This document shows, piece by piece, positions 53,411 through 62,396 of a DNA stretch of 64,000 bases. Source of the stretch: Massilibacteroides sp. (GTDB taxonomy: Bacteria; Bacteroidota; Bacteroidia; Bacteroidales; Tannerellaceae); NCBI GenBank assembly GCA_028708075.1, contig JAQVZS010000001.1, positions 1-64,000 of the forward strand, given 5' to 3'. The number at the start of each line of letters is the position of its first letter. Within the stretch, counting starts at the first letter, position 1. Made by a program: the position numbers and the translations under genes. The notes beneath the pieces were generated by a model that did not search any database, had not been told where the DNA came from, and saw only the letters and a program-made list of their open reading frames with translations.

Positions 53411-54868
53411 TTAATTTTGGTGGTCCTTGTTATTAAGAAATTCTTTCGTCAGATCTTCGGGTTCGATATGTTTGTTTTGAAGATTTCTTTGCAGGTCTTC
53501 AAAACTCAATTCTGATTGGCTGAAAAAATCAAGCAATTCTTCCGGCGACGTTTTTTTGTAATATTCGCCGAACTTGTCCAGATCGCCCAAAGATAAATAA
53601 GCCATTGCAATATACATATTGATTAATGGCATATCCGGATCGATTGCCAATATTTTTTGATAATATTTTAATGCTTCGGTTATTTCATTTTTCAAATTTA
53701 AATATTGTGCTGTCTGAAATAGACTTTCTGCATTATCCACGTCCGTATAACTATCACTTACTTGGTCGATAAGCCGGAATAATTTATCCGTAATTCTTCG
53801 GGCTTCATTTCCATTTCCTTCTTCAGTATATTTAATGGCCAGAATAGAGAGTAACCGGATATTGTCCGGATAATATGAGATCGCTTCGTTTATAGCGGTA
53901 GTTGCTTCTTCTTCCCGTTCTGTCTCTATACAGCAGCGGATAAAGTTTAAATAATTAGAGACATCATCATCTTGGTTTGTATCTCTGTTCTTTAACCGTT
54001 TTTTAAGAATACTATATGCCTCTTCGAACTTTTCCAATTTGATATAACATTCTGCCAGCAACGGATGGATGCGATCGCTCATATCCTTTTCTGTATTCAA
54101 TACTTCCAGATAGACTTCGATTGCTTTTTCGTAGTTTTCGTTCATGTATAAACAATAAGCCTTGAGTATTTTTAATTCGCTGTCCGAATCGTCGCACGTC
54201 AAGGCGAAATCAAAGGCTTCTATTGCCCGTTCATAATCGGCAGACATCGAATATAGTCGTCCCAGCATGAACCAGTAATCGACGGAATAAGGGTTTTTGT
54301 CAATCATTTCATTGCAAACCTTAATTGCGCCGTCGATATCTCCGATTGATTCCAGATGCAGGCATAATTCATCTTTGAGCACCAGATTATCCGGAAAAAG
54401 ACGAAGTCCACGTTGGATAAAATCCAGTGTCTCTTCCGGCATTTCCAAGTCATTGATTATGGGCGTCAAATATTCAAAAGCTTCTTCCAACTCATCTGAT
54501 TTCTCATCGATATGGCTCTCTATGTAGCTAATTACTTTGTGATACTGGTTTAGCGCGCAATAACATTCCAAGCGCAATAACTCCAAGTCGAAATTATCCG
54601 TTTCCGCGATACTTTCGATCATTGTTAACGCCTCTTCGTACGTTTCGTTATAAATAAGTAGTTTGCATTGTCTTATACGTAAATCCGTATTGCCCGGATG
54701 AAGACGGAGTCCCAGCGACAATATCGGTTCGTAATACGTATAATCATCTGCTTCTTCCAGATTTTCTAGTATCTCGTCAATTTCATCGGCGTCAAAATAC
54801 ACTTCTTTTCCCTTCTCTTGTGCAGATAAATACCTCTCTAGAAGTTGAGACGCTTTGTTTTGTTTCAT
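53411..54868 (-). CDS. tetratricopeptide repeat protein
   Basis: A 485-residue protein without signal peptide, acidic, made almost wholly of helix pairs of the TPR type (VDYWFMLGRLYSMSADYERA, PLLAECYIKLEKFEEAYSIL, TEALKYYQKILAIDPDMPLI). At least nine repeats can be traced. It should be a cytoplasmic scaffold for protein partners. It follows glnS by 29 nt and is probably on the same transcript; the partner is unknown. Confidence 0.85.
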   Translation of the reverse strand: MKQNKASQLLERYLSAQEKGKEVYFDADEIDEILENLEEADDYTYYEPILSLGLRLHPGNTDLRIRQCKLLIYNETYEEALTMIESIAETDNFDLELLRLECYCALNQYHKVISYIESHIDEKSDELEEAFEYLTPIINDLEMPEETLDFIQRGLRLFPDNLVLKDELCLHLESIGDIDGAIKVCNEMIDKNPYSVDYWFMLGRLYSMSADYERAIEAFDFALTCDDSDSELKILKAYCLYMNENYEKAIEVYLEVLNTEKDMSDRIHPLLAECYIKLEKFEEAYSILKKRLKNRDTNQDDDVSNYLNFIRCCIETEREEEATTAINEAISYYPDNIRLLSILAIKYTEEGNGNEARRITDKLFRLIDQVSDSYTDVDNAESLFQTAQYLNLKNEITEALKYYQKILAIDPDMPLINMYIAMAYLSLGDLDKFGEYYKKTSPEELLDFFSQSELSFEDLQRNLQNKHIEPEDLTKEFLNNKDHQN

Positions 54869-54897
54869 ATGTTGTTCCTTCTCTGTTGAATGAAAAG

Positions 54898-56598
54898 TCA
54901 GGATTTATCTTTGACTTTTGTCCAAGTGTCTTTCAACGAGACTGTTCTGTTAAATATAAGTTTTCCTTCTTTACTGTCCGGATCCAGATTAAAATAACCA
55001 AGCCGCTGGAATTGAAAATGATCGTACGGTTTTGCATTTGCTAATTCTTTCTCTACGCGGCAGTTGGTCAACACCGTTAAAGAGTCCGGATTAAGCAATT
55101 CATGGAAATCCCGGTCTTTTTCTTCACTTGGATTTTCCACCGTAAATAGGCGATCGTATAAACGTACTTCCGCCGGCAGGCTATGTTCGACAGATACCCA
55201 ATGTAAAGTCCCTTTTATTTTCCGGTTGCTTTCGGGCATTCCGCTTTTCGTGAGCGGATCATATTCCGCATAAACTTCGATCACGTTTCCGTTCTCATCT
55301 TTTTTACATCCCGTACATTTTACGATGTACGAACTCTTTAGCCTGACTTCCTGCCCGGGGGTCATTCGGAAAAATTTCTTTGGCGCATTTTCCATGAAGT
55401 CGTCCCGTTCAATATACAGTTCGCGGGTGAATTCTATCCTATGCGTGCCTGCAGAAGGATCTTCCGGATTATTAACTGCCTCCATCATTTCTACCTGCCC
55501 TTCCGGATAGTTAGAGATAATTAACTTCACAGGATTCAATACCGCTGATACGCGTGGAGCACAGATATTCAAATCTTCGCGCACGGCATGTTCGAGCAAA
55601 GCCACGTCGATAATTCCGTCGTATTTTGTATAGCCTATCTTGTCGATGAAGTTCCGGATCGATTCTGACGTATATCCCCGGCGGCGATATCCGCAGATTG
55701 TCGGCATACGCGGGTCGTCCCATCCGTTTACTAATCCTTCTTTTACCAATTGAAGTAGTTTTCGTTTGCTCATTACCGTGTAAGTCAGGTTCAAACGGTT
55801 GAATTCGATCTGGCGCGGACGGTAATTGTCGTTTTCTTTCAACAAGTCGATAAAATAATCGTACAATGGACGATGAACTTCGAATTCGAGTGTGCAGATT
55901 GAATGTGTCACTCCTTCGAAATAATCACTCTGTCCGTGTGCGAAGTCATACATTGGATAAACCTTCCAGATTGTACCCGTACGATGGTGCGGATGTTTGA
56001 TGATGCGATAAATAATCGGATCGCGGAAGTGCATGTTCGGCGAAGCCATGTCTATTTTCGCACGCAACGTCATTCTTCCTTCTTCAAATTCGCCATCATT
56101 CATTCGTTTGAATAAGTCCAGACTTTCTTCAATCGGACGATTTCGGTACGGACTTTCAATCCCCGGTTGCGTAGGCGTTCCTTTTTGAGCCGCGATAGTC
56201 TCGGAACTTTGTTCGTCAATATATGCTTTTTCTTCCTGAATCAGCTTCACGGCAAAATCCCAAAGTTGTTGAAAATAATCCGAAGCATAGTAAATTTTGT
56301 TCCAATGAAACCCCAGCCATTGGATATCTTCTTTGATAGAATCTACATATTCAATGTCTTCCTTCACCGGATTTGTGTCGTCGAACCGTAAGTTGCATGT
56401 TCCGTTATATCGTTCGGCAATTCCGAAATCAATACAAATAGCTTTGGCGTGACCAATATGCAGATATCCATTCGGTTCCGGCGGGAAACGGGTCTGTACG
56501 CGTCCGCTGTTTTTCCCTTCCGCTAAATCTTTTTCTACAATTGATTCTATAAAATTCAGGCTTTTCTTTACGTCTTCGTTTGTTTTCAGATCGCTCAT
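54898..56598 (-). CDS. glnS: glutaminyl-tRNA synthetase
   Basis: A 566-residue class I synthetase charging tRNA-Gln. Signatures: RFPPEPNGYLHIGHAKAICI (HIGH motif), NLRFDDTNPVKEDIEYVDSI, and VMSKRKLLQLV (KMSKS-type motif). The C-terminal anticodon-binding beta barrels follow (RMTPGQEVRLKSSYIVKCTG). A bacterium with GlnRS does not need GatCAB for Gln-tRNA. The promoter-like box TACTTTTG lies at 56625-56632. Confidence 0.97.
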   Translation of the reverse strand: MSDLKTNEDVKKSLNFIESIVEKDLAEGKNSGRVQTRFPPEPNGYLHIGHAKAICIDFGIAERYNGTCNLRFDDTNPVKEDIEYVDSIKEDIQWLGFHWNKIYYASDYFQQLWDFAVKLIQEEKAYIDEQSSETIAAQKGTPTQPGIESPYRNRPIEESLDLFKRMNDGEFEEGRMTLRAKIDMASPNMHFRDPIIYRIIKHPHHRTGTIWKVYPMYDFAHGQSDYFEGVTHSICTLEFEVHRPLYDYFIDLLKENDNYRPRQIEFNRLNLTYTVMSKRKLLQLVKEGLVNGWDDPRMPTICGYRRRGYTSESIRNFIDKIGYTKYDGIIDVALLEHAVREDLNICAPRVSAVLNPVKLIISNYPEGQVEMMEAVNNPEDPSAGTHRIEFTRELYIERDDFMENAPKKFFRMTPGQEVRLKSSYIVKCTGCKKDENGNVIEVYAEYDPLTKSGMPESNRKIKGTLHWVSVEHSLPAEVRLYDRLFTVENPSEEKDRDFHELLNPDSLTVLTNCRVEKELANAKPYDHFQFQRLGYFNLDPDSKEGKLIFNRTVSLKDTWTKVKDKS

Positions 56599-56624
56599 AT
56601 CACTCTCAGTTTTTTATAACTATG

Positions 56625-56632
56625 CAAAAGTA
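56625..56632 (-). promoter_or_regulatory. -7 box for glnS
   Basis: TACTTTTG on the minus strand fits TAnnTTTG, 26 nt before the glnS ATG. The nearest upstream TTTG is 25 nt away, longer than usual. Confidence 0.4.
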
Positions 56633-56670
56633 ACGATTTCTTAATAAGCTACATAATCAAACCCCTTATT

Positions 56671-57987
56671 TTAAGGAAAAGAAAGAGTGAAACAAGTCTT
56701 TCCGGAAGTAAGATCCGATTTGACCGAAATGCTTCCTCCCGAAAGACGCATGATTTGTCTGGATACGGATAGACCGATCCCGTTTCCCTTTTCTTTGGTG
56801 GTAAAGAAAGGAACAAAGATATGCTCCATCACATCTGACGGAATTAGTGGCCCGTTGTTCCAGACCTCCATGATCACCGCTTCCTGTTTATCTGTATACG
56901 CTCTGAAAATAATGATTCCGTCTGTTCGTTCGTCTCCAATAGCCTCAAGGCTATTTTTCAGAATATTGAGCACTACCTGACCGATTAGATTTTCATCGGC
57001 GTAAACGATCAGATCTTCCTGTAAGATTTCTATTTCTATTTTTATGTTTTGATATTTTTTTTGGTGTTGTGTCAATTGTTTGAGCCGTTCTGCGAAAGGT
57101 GCCACATAGAAAAGCGTTGGACTGGGGGTCGGGATATGGGTGAATTTACGATACGATTCTACAAAAGACATTAAACTTTTGGCTGTGGTGTTGATTACTT
57201 GAAGTCCGTTATTTATATCCGGACTGATTGCCGATTTCGATGATAACAGCGTTTCGCTGAGCGAGGTGATCGGCGTGATAGAATTCATGATTTCGTGTGT
57301 CAATACTCGGGTTAGGCGCATCCACGAGTCGATTTCTTTCTCATCCAGTTCTTTGTTAATATCGTTGATTGCTAAGATACGTACTCTTTTCGATTGGAGT
57401 TCCATGCCCGAGACTTGAACCAACAGATGCATCATCCCCCATTCGTTCGAAAAGCTGACTTGCTGTTTCTCTCCGGGATGAATTTTGGCTATCACTTCTT
57501 CCAGTTTCGGGTCGATTCGGGATAATTGTTTGATGTGGGTGAAAACCGATAAGCCCAGCAGACGTAACGCTTCCTTATTTGTCTGGAATACATAGCCGGC
57601 TTCATCGATTACAATAATACCTGTGTTCACAAAATTAATGATCAGCTCGTAGTACTTTTCTTTTTCAATTACTTCCGCTTTTGCTTGAAACAAAATTTTG
57701 TTAATTCGGTTCAGCGAATTGTTCACCATCTCGTCGCTCGACGAGATCCCTCTTTCTGCAAAACTGAACGCCTGATCCCCATTGTCGATCGCATCAAAAA
57801 GAAAAGCTACTTTTTGGGCGTTTCGCCGGTATTTCCGCAGTGCAAATCTGAATGAAACGATCCAGCCGATAAGCGCTATACCACCCCATATCCATTCCTT
57901 TTGGAGCAAAAGGCAGGTTGTGCCAACGGAAAAACCGGTAAGCATCAACAATAATAAAGAAAGTCTTTTTAAAAAAAACCTCAACAT
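56671..57987 (-). CDS. sensor histidine kinase (NtrB-like)
   Basis: A 438-residue membrane kinase with two close N-terminal helices (about 8-28 and 33-48), a PAS-like domain (about 105-170, NFVNTGIIVIDEAGYVFQTN), the H-box RVLTHEIMNSITPITSLSET with His231, and an ATPase domain (YADENLIGQVVLNILKNSLE as N-box, FTTKEKGNGIGLSVSRQIM as G-box). It starts 9 nt after the response regulator stop, so the pair is one unit. The signal is unknown. Confidence 0.93.
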   Translation of the reverse strand: MLRFFLKRLSLLLLMLTGFSVGTTCLLLQKEWIWGGIALIGWIVSFRFALRKYRRNAQKVAFLFDAIDNGDQAFSFAERGISSSDEMVNNSLNRINKILFQAKAEVIEKEKYYELIINFVNTGIIVIDEAGYVFQTNKEALRLLGLSVFTHIKQLSRIDPKLEEVIAKIHPGEKQQVSFSNEWGMMHLLVQVSGMELQSKRVRILAINDINKELDEKEIDSWMRLTRVLTHEIMNSITPITSLSETLLSSKSAISPDINNGLQVINTTAKSLMSFVESYRKFTHIPTPSPTLFYVAPFAERLKQLTQHQKKYQNIKIEIEILQEDLIVYADENLIGQVVLNILKNSLEAIGDERTDGIIIFRAYTDKQEAVIMEVWNNGPLIPSDVMEHIFVPFFTTKEKGNGIGLSVSRQIMRLSGGSISVKSDLTSGKTCFTLSFP

Positions 57988-57996
57988 CAGAATAGA

Positions 57997-59340
57997 TTAT
58001 AGTTCGTATCGTTTAATTTTATTGTATAGTGTTTGCCTGGAAATACCCAGTTGTTGAGCGACTAAAGAAAGGTTACCCTCGAATTTATCAATGGTTTCTT
58101 TAATCATTTTATATTCCATCTCTTCCAGCGTCGTCGTTTCCTTTTGTGCTTTGTTCTTATTTTTATTTAAGTCAATCGCGATTTCGTCTAAGATGTTTTC
58201 GTCATTGATGATGACTGCCTTTTCCATTGTATGCTCCAATTCGCGGATATTACCGAACCAGGGATGTTGTTTTAATTTATTTTCTGCTTCGCGTGAAAGC
58301 TTCATCTCCGGTTTTCCGTAAATAGAACAATATTTAGACAGGAAAACGGTCGCCAGCGGAAGTATATCTTCTTTTCGTTCCCTTAGAGAAGGGATTCGTA
58401 CATGTATAGTGTTAATCCGGTAAAGAAGATCTTCCCTGAACAACCCCTTGTCCACCATTTCTTCCAAATCACGATTTGTAGCGCAAATCAGACGGAGATC
58501 CACCGGGATTGGTTGGTTGCTTCCCACGCGTACCACGCTTCTGCTTTGAATAACCGTCAACAGTTTGGCTTGAAGGTGATAGGGCAGGTTCCCTATTTCG
58601 TCCAGGAAAAGACTTCCACCGTTGGCTGCTTCGAATTTGCCCGGCCTATCTGTGTTTGCGTCCGTAAAAGCCCCTTTTGCATGTCCGAATAGTTCGCTTT
58701 CGAACAAGGTTTCTGTGATAGCACCCATATCTACCGGAATCATGATGTTCTTTCGCCGTTTTGACAAGGCATGTATTTCCCTTGCCAACATTTCTTTTCC
58801 GGTACCGTTTTCTCCGGTAATTAGGATATTTGCGTCGGTGACTGCCACTTTTTCTATTAAGATACGTAAATCCAGCATCGCCCGACTTTCCCCCCAAATC
58901 ATTCGGGGAGAAGCGGAGTTGTTGTTTTTTTCTTTGTTTTGCCGATTATCTTTTTTCCCAAGTGAAGCTACTTTCAGTAGTGTTTGTATCAACCGTTCAT
59001 TATCCCAGGGTTTGACGATAAAATCCGCCGCACCCTCTTTAATTCCCTTTACAGCTAAATCGATATCGGCATAAGCCGTAAACAGAACAATCGGTATCGA
59101 AGCTTCTATCTTTCGTATTTCCGCCAACCAGAAAAGTCCTTCGTTGCCATTGTTGACTCCTGCTTTAAAATTCATGTCCAAAAGAATGACGTCCGGAGTT
59201 GTTTTTTGCAAAATTGTTCGGATTTGTTCCGGCGATGAGATAGCTATAATGTTCTCAAAGACGTTCTCCAACAGCATTCGCATTGCCGAGAGAATAGCTT
59301 TGTTGTCGTCGACGACCAATATTGTGCCTTGTTTTGCCAT
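57997..59340 (-). CDS. sigma54-dependent response regulator (NtrC family)
   Basis: A 447-residue regulator. The receiver domain (1-120) has acidic Asp11 and Asp12, phosphoacceptor Asp55 in VILLDMNF, and Lys in FIVKPW. The AAA+ domain (about 150-380) has Walker A TGENGTGKEMLAREIH and Walker B GGSLFLDEIGN. The sigma54-contact loop reads GAFTDA where the classical motif is GAFTGA. A Fis-type helix-turn-helix ends the protein (NLSLVAQQLGISRQTLYNKI). It forms an operon with the kinase downstream; targets are unknown. Confidence 0.95.
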   Translation of the reverse strand: MAKQGTILVVDDNKAILSAMRMLLENVFENIIAISSPEQIRTILQKTTPDVILLDMNFKAGVNNGNEGLFWLAEIRKIEASIPIVLFTAYADIDLAVKGIKEGAADFIVKPWDNERLIQTLLKVASLGKKDNRQNKEKNNNSASPRMIWGESRAMLDLRILIEKVAVTDANILITGENGTGKEMLAREIHALSKRRKNIMIPVDMGAITETLFESELFGHAKGAFTDANTDRPGKFEAANGGSLFLDEIGNLPYHLQAKLLTVIQSRSVVRVGSNQPIPVDLRLICATNRDLEEMVDKGLFREDLLYRINTIHVRIPSLRERKEDILPLATVFLSKYCSIYGKPEMKLSREAENKLKQHPWFGNIRELEHTMEKAVIINDENILDEIAIDLNKNKNKAQKETTTLEEMEYKMIKETIDKFEGNLSLVAQQLGISRQTLYNKIKRYEL

Positions 59341-59367
59341 TTTAAATACAGTTCATGGTTGCGTGTT

Positions 59368-59375
59368 CAAAGATA
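59368..59375 (-). promoter_or_regulatory. -7 box for the response regulator-kinase operon
   Basis: TATCTTTG on the minus strand, 27 nt before the ATG at 59340. No clear -33 TTTG. Confidence 0.45.
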
Positions 59376-59408
59376 ATTAAAAAACCTTTTATGTTCTGAG
59401 TTAATATG

Positions 59409-59416
59409 TACCTTTG
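59409..59416 (+). promoter_or_regulatory. -7 box for the UPF0597 gene
   Basis: TACCTTTG, 41 nt before the chosen ATG. It diverges from the regulator promoter in the same 117-nt gap. Confidence 0.5.
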
Positions 59417-59457
59417 CCGCGGTTGTGGTCATTAGAGAAATTGCTGTTTCTAATTCT

Positions 59458-60756
59458 ATGGAAAAAAAGGTTCGAAAACAGATTATCGCTTTACTGAAAA
59501 AAGAAGTGATTCCAGCAATCGGATGTACCGAGCCAGTTGCCGTTGCCCTTGCTGTCGCGAAGGCTACGGAACTATTGGCGCGAAAACCCGAGCGGATCGA
59601 CGTTTTTTTGAGTGCGAATGTGCTGAAAAATGCGATGGGAGTGGGAATCCCCGGTACCGGAATGGTGGGTTTGCCTATAGCGGTTGCTTTGGGTGCTTTG
59701 ATTGGTAAGTCGGCGTATGCGTTGGAAGTCCTGCGCGACATAACTTCCACAGCGTTAGAAGAGGGTAAAGCGATGATTGCCGCTAAAAAGATCGGTATTT
59801 TTTTAAAAGAAAATGTAGATAAATTGTATATCGAAGCAGTTTGTCGGAATGGCGAAGCGTATTCAAAAGCTATCATTGCAGGCGAACATACCCGTTTTGT
59901 CTATATTGAAAAAAACCGGGACGTACTCGTGAATAGTTTGACGAAAGTCGACGGAACGCTGGAACCCGAACCGGACGATGCCGAATATCCTTTGTGTTTT
60001 AACACGGTTTATGAATTTTCCATGAATTCTCCTTTGGATGAGATTTGTTTTATTCTTGAGGCGGCACAATTGAATAGGAAAGCAGCAGAAGAGGCGGGTA
60101 GAGGTGATTTCGGACATTCTGTGGGAAGGATTGTTTCGGGGCGGAACGGGCGGAAATATCTTGGTGATTCGCCGTTGACACATATGCTTTCGTTGACGTC
60201 TGCCGCCTGCGACGTTCGCATGGGAGGCGCAATGGTTCCGGTGATGAGTAATTCGGGTAGTGGAAACCAGGGGATTGCCGCTACTTTGCCGGTTCTTTCT
60301 TTTGCCGAAGATATCCATTGTTCGGAAGAACAGTTGATCCGCTCCTTGATGTTAAGTCACCTGATGGTTGTTTATATTAAACAAAATCTCGGTCGACTTT
60401 CAGCGTTGTGCGGCTGTGTGGTCGCGGCAACAGGTGCAAGTTGTGGTATTACTTATTTGATGGGGGGTACTCGCGAGCAGATTTCTTATGCGATTAAGAA
60501 TATGATCGGAAACTTGACGGGAATGATTTGCGACGGTGCTAAACCAAGTTGTGCTATGAAAGTATCTAGTGGTGTCTCGACGGCGATGCTATCGGCTTTA
60601 ATGGCGATGGAAAACCGGGTAGTGACGGAAGTGGAAGGGATCATCGACAACGATGTAGATATCTCGATCCGGAATTTGACCGAGATTGGTTCGGTGGGAA
60701 TGGAAACGACAGATCGGATGGTATTGGATATAATGACCGGCAAGTCGAAAGATTAA
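59458..60756 (+). CDS. UPF0597 family L-cysteine desulfidase / L-serine dehydratase-like enzyme
   Basis: A 432-residue cytoplasmic protein of the UPF0597 (YhaM/CyuA) family, related to the alpha chain of Fe-S serine dehydratase. The family mark IPAIGCTEPVAVALA is near the start. The other conserved cysteines that could hold a 4Fe-4S cluster occur in CGCVVAATGASCGITYLMGG and MICDGAKPSCAMKVSSG. Known members break L-cysteine to sulfide, ammonia and pyruvate. I use the ATG at 59458; an upstream in-frame codon at 59425 would overlap the likely start of transcription. Confidence 0.85.
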   Translation: MEKKVRKQIIALLKKEVIPAIGCTEPVAVALAVAKATELLARKPERIDVFLSANVLKNAMGVGIPGTGMVGLPIAVALGALIGKSAYALEVLRDITSTALEEGKAMIAAKKIGIFLKENVDKLYIEAVCRNGEAYSKAIIAGEHTRFVYIEKNRDVLVNSLTKVDGTLEPEPDDAEYPLCFNTVYEFSMNSPLDEICFILEAAQLNRKAAEEAGRGDFGHSVGRIVSGRNGRKYLGDSPLTHMLSLTSAACDVRMGGAMVPVMSNSGSGNQGIAATLPVLSFAEDIHCSEEQLIRSLMLSHLMVVYIKQNLGRLSALCGCVVAATGASCGITYLMGGTREQISYAIKNMIGNLTGMICDGAKPSCAMKVSSGVSTAMLSALMAMENRVVTEVEGIIDNDVDISIRNLTEIGSVGMETTDRMVLDIMTGKSKD

Positions 60757-60803
60757 TTTGCGTTTTTTTGCTTTTCTAGAGCTTCTTGATATACCCACTT
60801 CTT

Positions 60804-60837
60804 ATCCCGAACGCTGTATCCAAACCTTCTTCGGGAT
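60804..60837 (+). terminator. weak hairpin after the UPF0597 gene
   Basis: ATCCCGAA and TTCGGGAT can pair across 18 nt. The following bases are gaattttcgtttt, only partly T-rich. It may end the UPF0597 transcript. Confidence 0.35.
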
Positions 60838-60894
60838 GAATTTTCGTTTTAAAAAAGCCCCATAGTGGAGCGTTTCATATTGATTATCATTGTA

Positions 60895-61047
60895 AAAATT
60901 CATCCCTATGATTTAAAAAAAAGATACCGAACGTTTTTTAAAATCTTCGGTATCTTTTTTTAAAACGTTCGATACGATTTTTTTAATCCTTAGGTTAACT
61001 TGAAAATCAATAATTTAATTTCATTTTTTCTCATAGGGATGAATTTT
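60895..61047. repeat. nested inverted-repeat element
   Basis: A 17-bp perfect inverted repeat (AAAATTCATCCCTATGA at 60895-60911 and its complement at 61031-61047) encloses two overlapping inverted repeats: a 15-bp stem (60916-60930 with 60947-60961) and CGAACGTTTT (60928-60937) with AAAACGTTCG (60962-60971). The two inner stems cannot form together. GGGATGAATTTTC occurs a further time at 60833-60845. No coding frame is present. It may be a small non-autonomous transposable element or a structured RNA. Confidence 0.55.
60916..60961. terminator. 15-bp hairpin with A-run and T-run, bidirectional terminator-like
   Basis: AAAAAAAGATACCGA and its exact complement TCGGTATCTTTTTTT around a 16-nt loop. 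It has the look of a two-way terminator between the UPF0597 and M24 peptidase genes. Confidence 0.55.
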
Positions 61048-61175
61048 CTATCTGTTTTGACGGCATCGAGAAGAAGCATTTATCGCGATAAACAGCGTGA
61101 AATAGGCGTGTGGAAAAGATTGTCAAAACTCGTGTTATTTTAAATTAACAGGACGAAAACAGCAAAATTATTGAT

Positions 61176-61183
61176 TACCTTTG
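61176..61183 (+). promoter_or_regulatory. -7 box for the M24 peptidase gene
   Basis: TACCTTTG, 27 nt before the first ATG at 61211; no clear -33 element. Confidence 0.45.
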
Positions 61184-61210
61184 GATCATTAATACGAACG
61201 ATTAATAAAT

Positions 61211-62389
61211 ATGATGATTAGAAAAGAGCTCGTTGATGATTTGAAAATCAAATGGAGGAATATCCAGCGAGAGATGAATCAAAAAGGCTTTGATGCCTGT
61301 TTGTTGACTATGGGTGTTAATCTGTTTTATGTATCCGGACAAATTTTTAATGGTTATTTTTATCTGCCGGCGGCAGGAGATCCCTTGTTCTTTGTAAAGC
61401 GTCCGAATGGGTTGGAAGGTGATGGTGTTTATTACGTTCGCAAGCCTGAGCAGATTCTGGATTATTTAGTCGACTTGGGAATAGAGAAGCCCCGTTCGCT
61501 TTTATTAGAAGCCGATGAGTTGACGTATAACGATTATGTGCGGCTGGATAAACTGTTTGCCCCCGAAAAAACCGGAAATGCGACAGCGATGATGCGAGAT
61601 TTGCGTAGTATTAAGACATCTTGGGAAATCGAACAGTTCCGGATTTCAGGCCGGATACATACTAAGACATATGCCGGTATCCCGTCGTGTTATCGTTCCG
61701 GAATGACCGATTTGGATTTTCAATACGAGATCGAACATTTGATGCGAAGAAATGGTTCCTTCGGACTTTTCCGTGTTTTTGGGACCAATATGGATATTTT
61801 TATGGGTAGTTTGCTGGCAGGTGAAAATGCTGAGGCTCCTTCACCTTTCGATTTTGCTTTAGGAGGCGCGGGTATCGATCCGTCGTGTCCTTTGGGTGCC
61901 AATGGGACTTTGCTAAAAGAAGGAATAGCTGTGATGATCGATATGGCCGGTAATTATACGGCTTATACTTCGGATATGACGCGTGTCTTTTCCGTTGGGA
62001 AATTGCCGGCATTAGCTTATAAGGCACATCAAGTATCGATAGAAATTCAGCAGGAGATCGAAGGGAAAGCTTTACCGGGATTTCCGGCGGCGGATGTCTA
62101 CCGGGTGGCAGAAGCGATCGTTGAAAAGGCGAAATTAGCTTCCTATTTCATGGGAACAAAACAACAGGCGAAATTCGTAGGTCATGGAATCGGTTTGCAG
62201 ATTAATGAATTGCCTGTGTTTACCCTACGCTCTAAAGATGTGCTGGCGGAAGGAATGGTTTTTGCTCTCGAACCTAAATTTGTGATTCCCGGTGTAGGTG
62301 CGGTGGGAATTGAAAACAGCTTTTTGGTGACGGCGCGAGGTGTGGAAAAATTAACGTGTGCGGAAGAAAATATTATTAACTTAGAATAG
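61211..62389 (+). CDS. M24-family Xaa-Pro aminopeptidase-like protein
   Basis: A 392-residue cytoplasmic protein. The N-terminal creatinase-like domain (1-135, QKGFDACLLTMGVNLFYVSG) is followed by the pita-bread fold. Possible metal ligands are Asp in AVMIDMAGNYTAYTSDMTRV, His in KFVGHGIGLQINELPVF, and Glu in FALEPKFVIPGVGAVGIENS, matching the D-D-H-E-E set of M24 peptidases, so it is probably active. It should cut an N-terminal residue before proline. The start may be 61211 or 61214. The alkaline phosphatase gene begins 7 nt after its stop. Confidence 0.9.
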   Translation: MMIRKELVDDLKIKWRNIQREMNQKGFDACLLTMGVNLFYVSGQIFNGYFYLPAAGDPLFFVKRPNGLEGDGVYYVRKPEQILDYLVDLGIEKPRSLLLEADELTYNDYVRLDKLFAPEKTGNATAMMRDLRSIKTSWEIEQFRISGRIHTKTYAGIPSCYRSGMTDLDFQYEIEHLMRRNGSFGLFRVFGTNMDIFMGSLLAGENAEAPSPFDFALGGAGIDPSCPLGANGTLLKEGIAVMIDMAGNYTAYTSDMTRVFSVGKLPALAYKAHQVSIEIQQEIEGKALPGFPAADVYRVAEAIVEKAKLASYFMGTKQQAKFVGHGIGLQINELPVFTLRSKDVLAEGMVFALEPKFVIPGVGAVGIENSFLVTARGVEKLTCAEENIINLE

Positions 62390-62396
62390 AAATGAA

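Noticed and set aside
58622..59074. 150-codon plus-strand frame
   Set aside because: Lies opposite the sigma54 regulator gene, whose domains are all intact.
59863..60318. 151-codon minus-strand frame
   Set aside because: Opposite strand of the UPF0597 gene; no family features.
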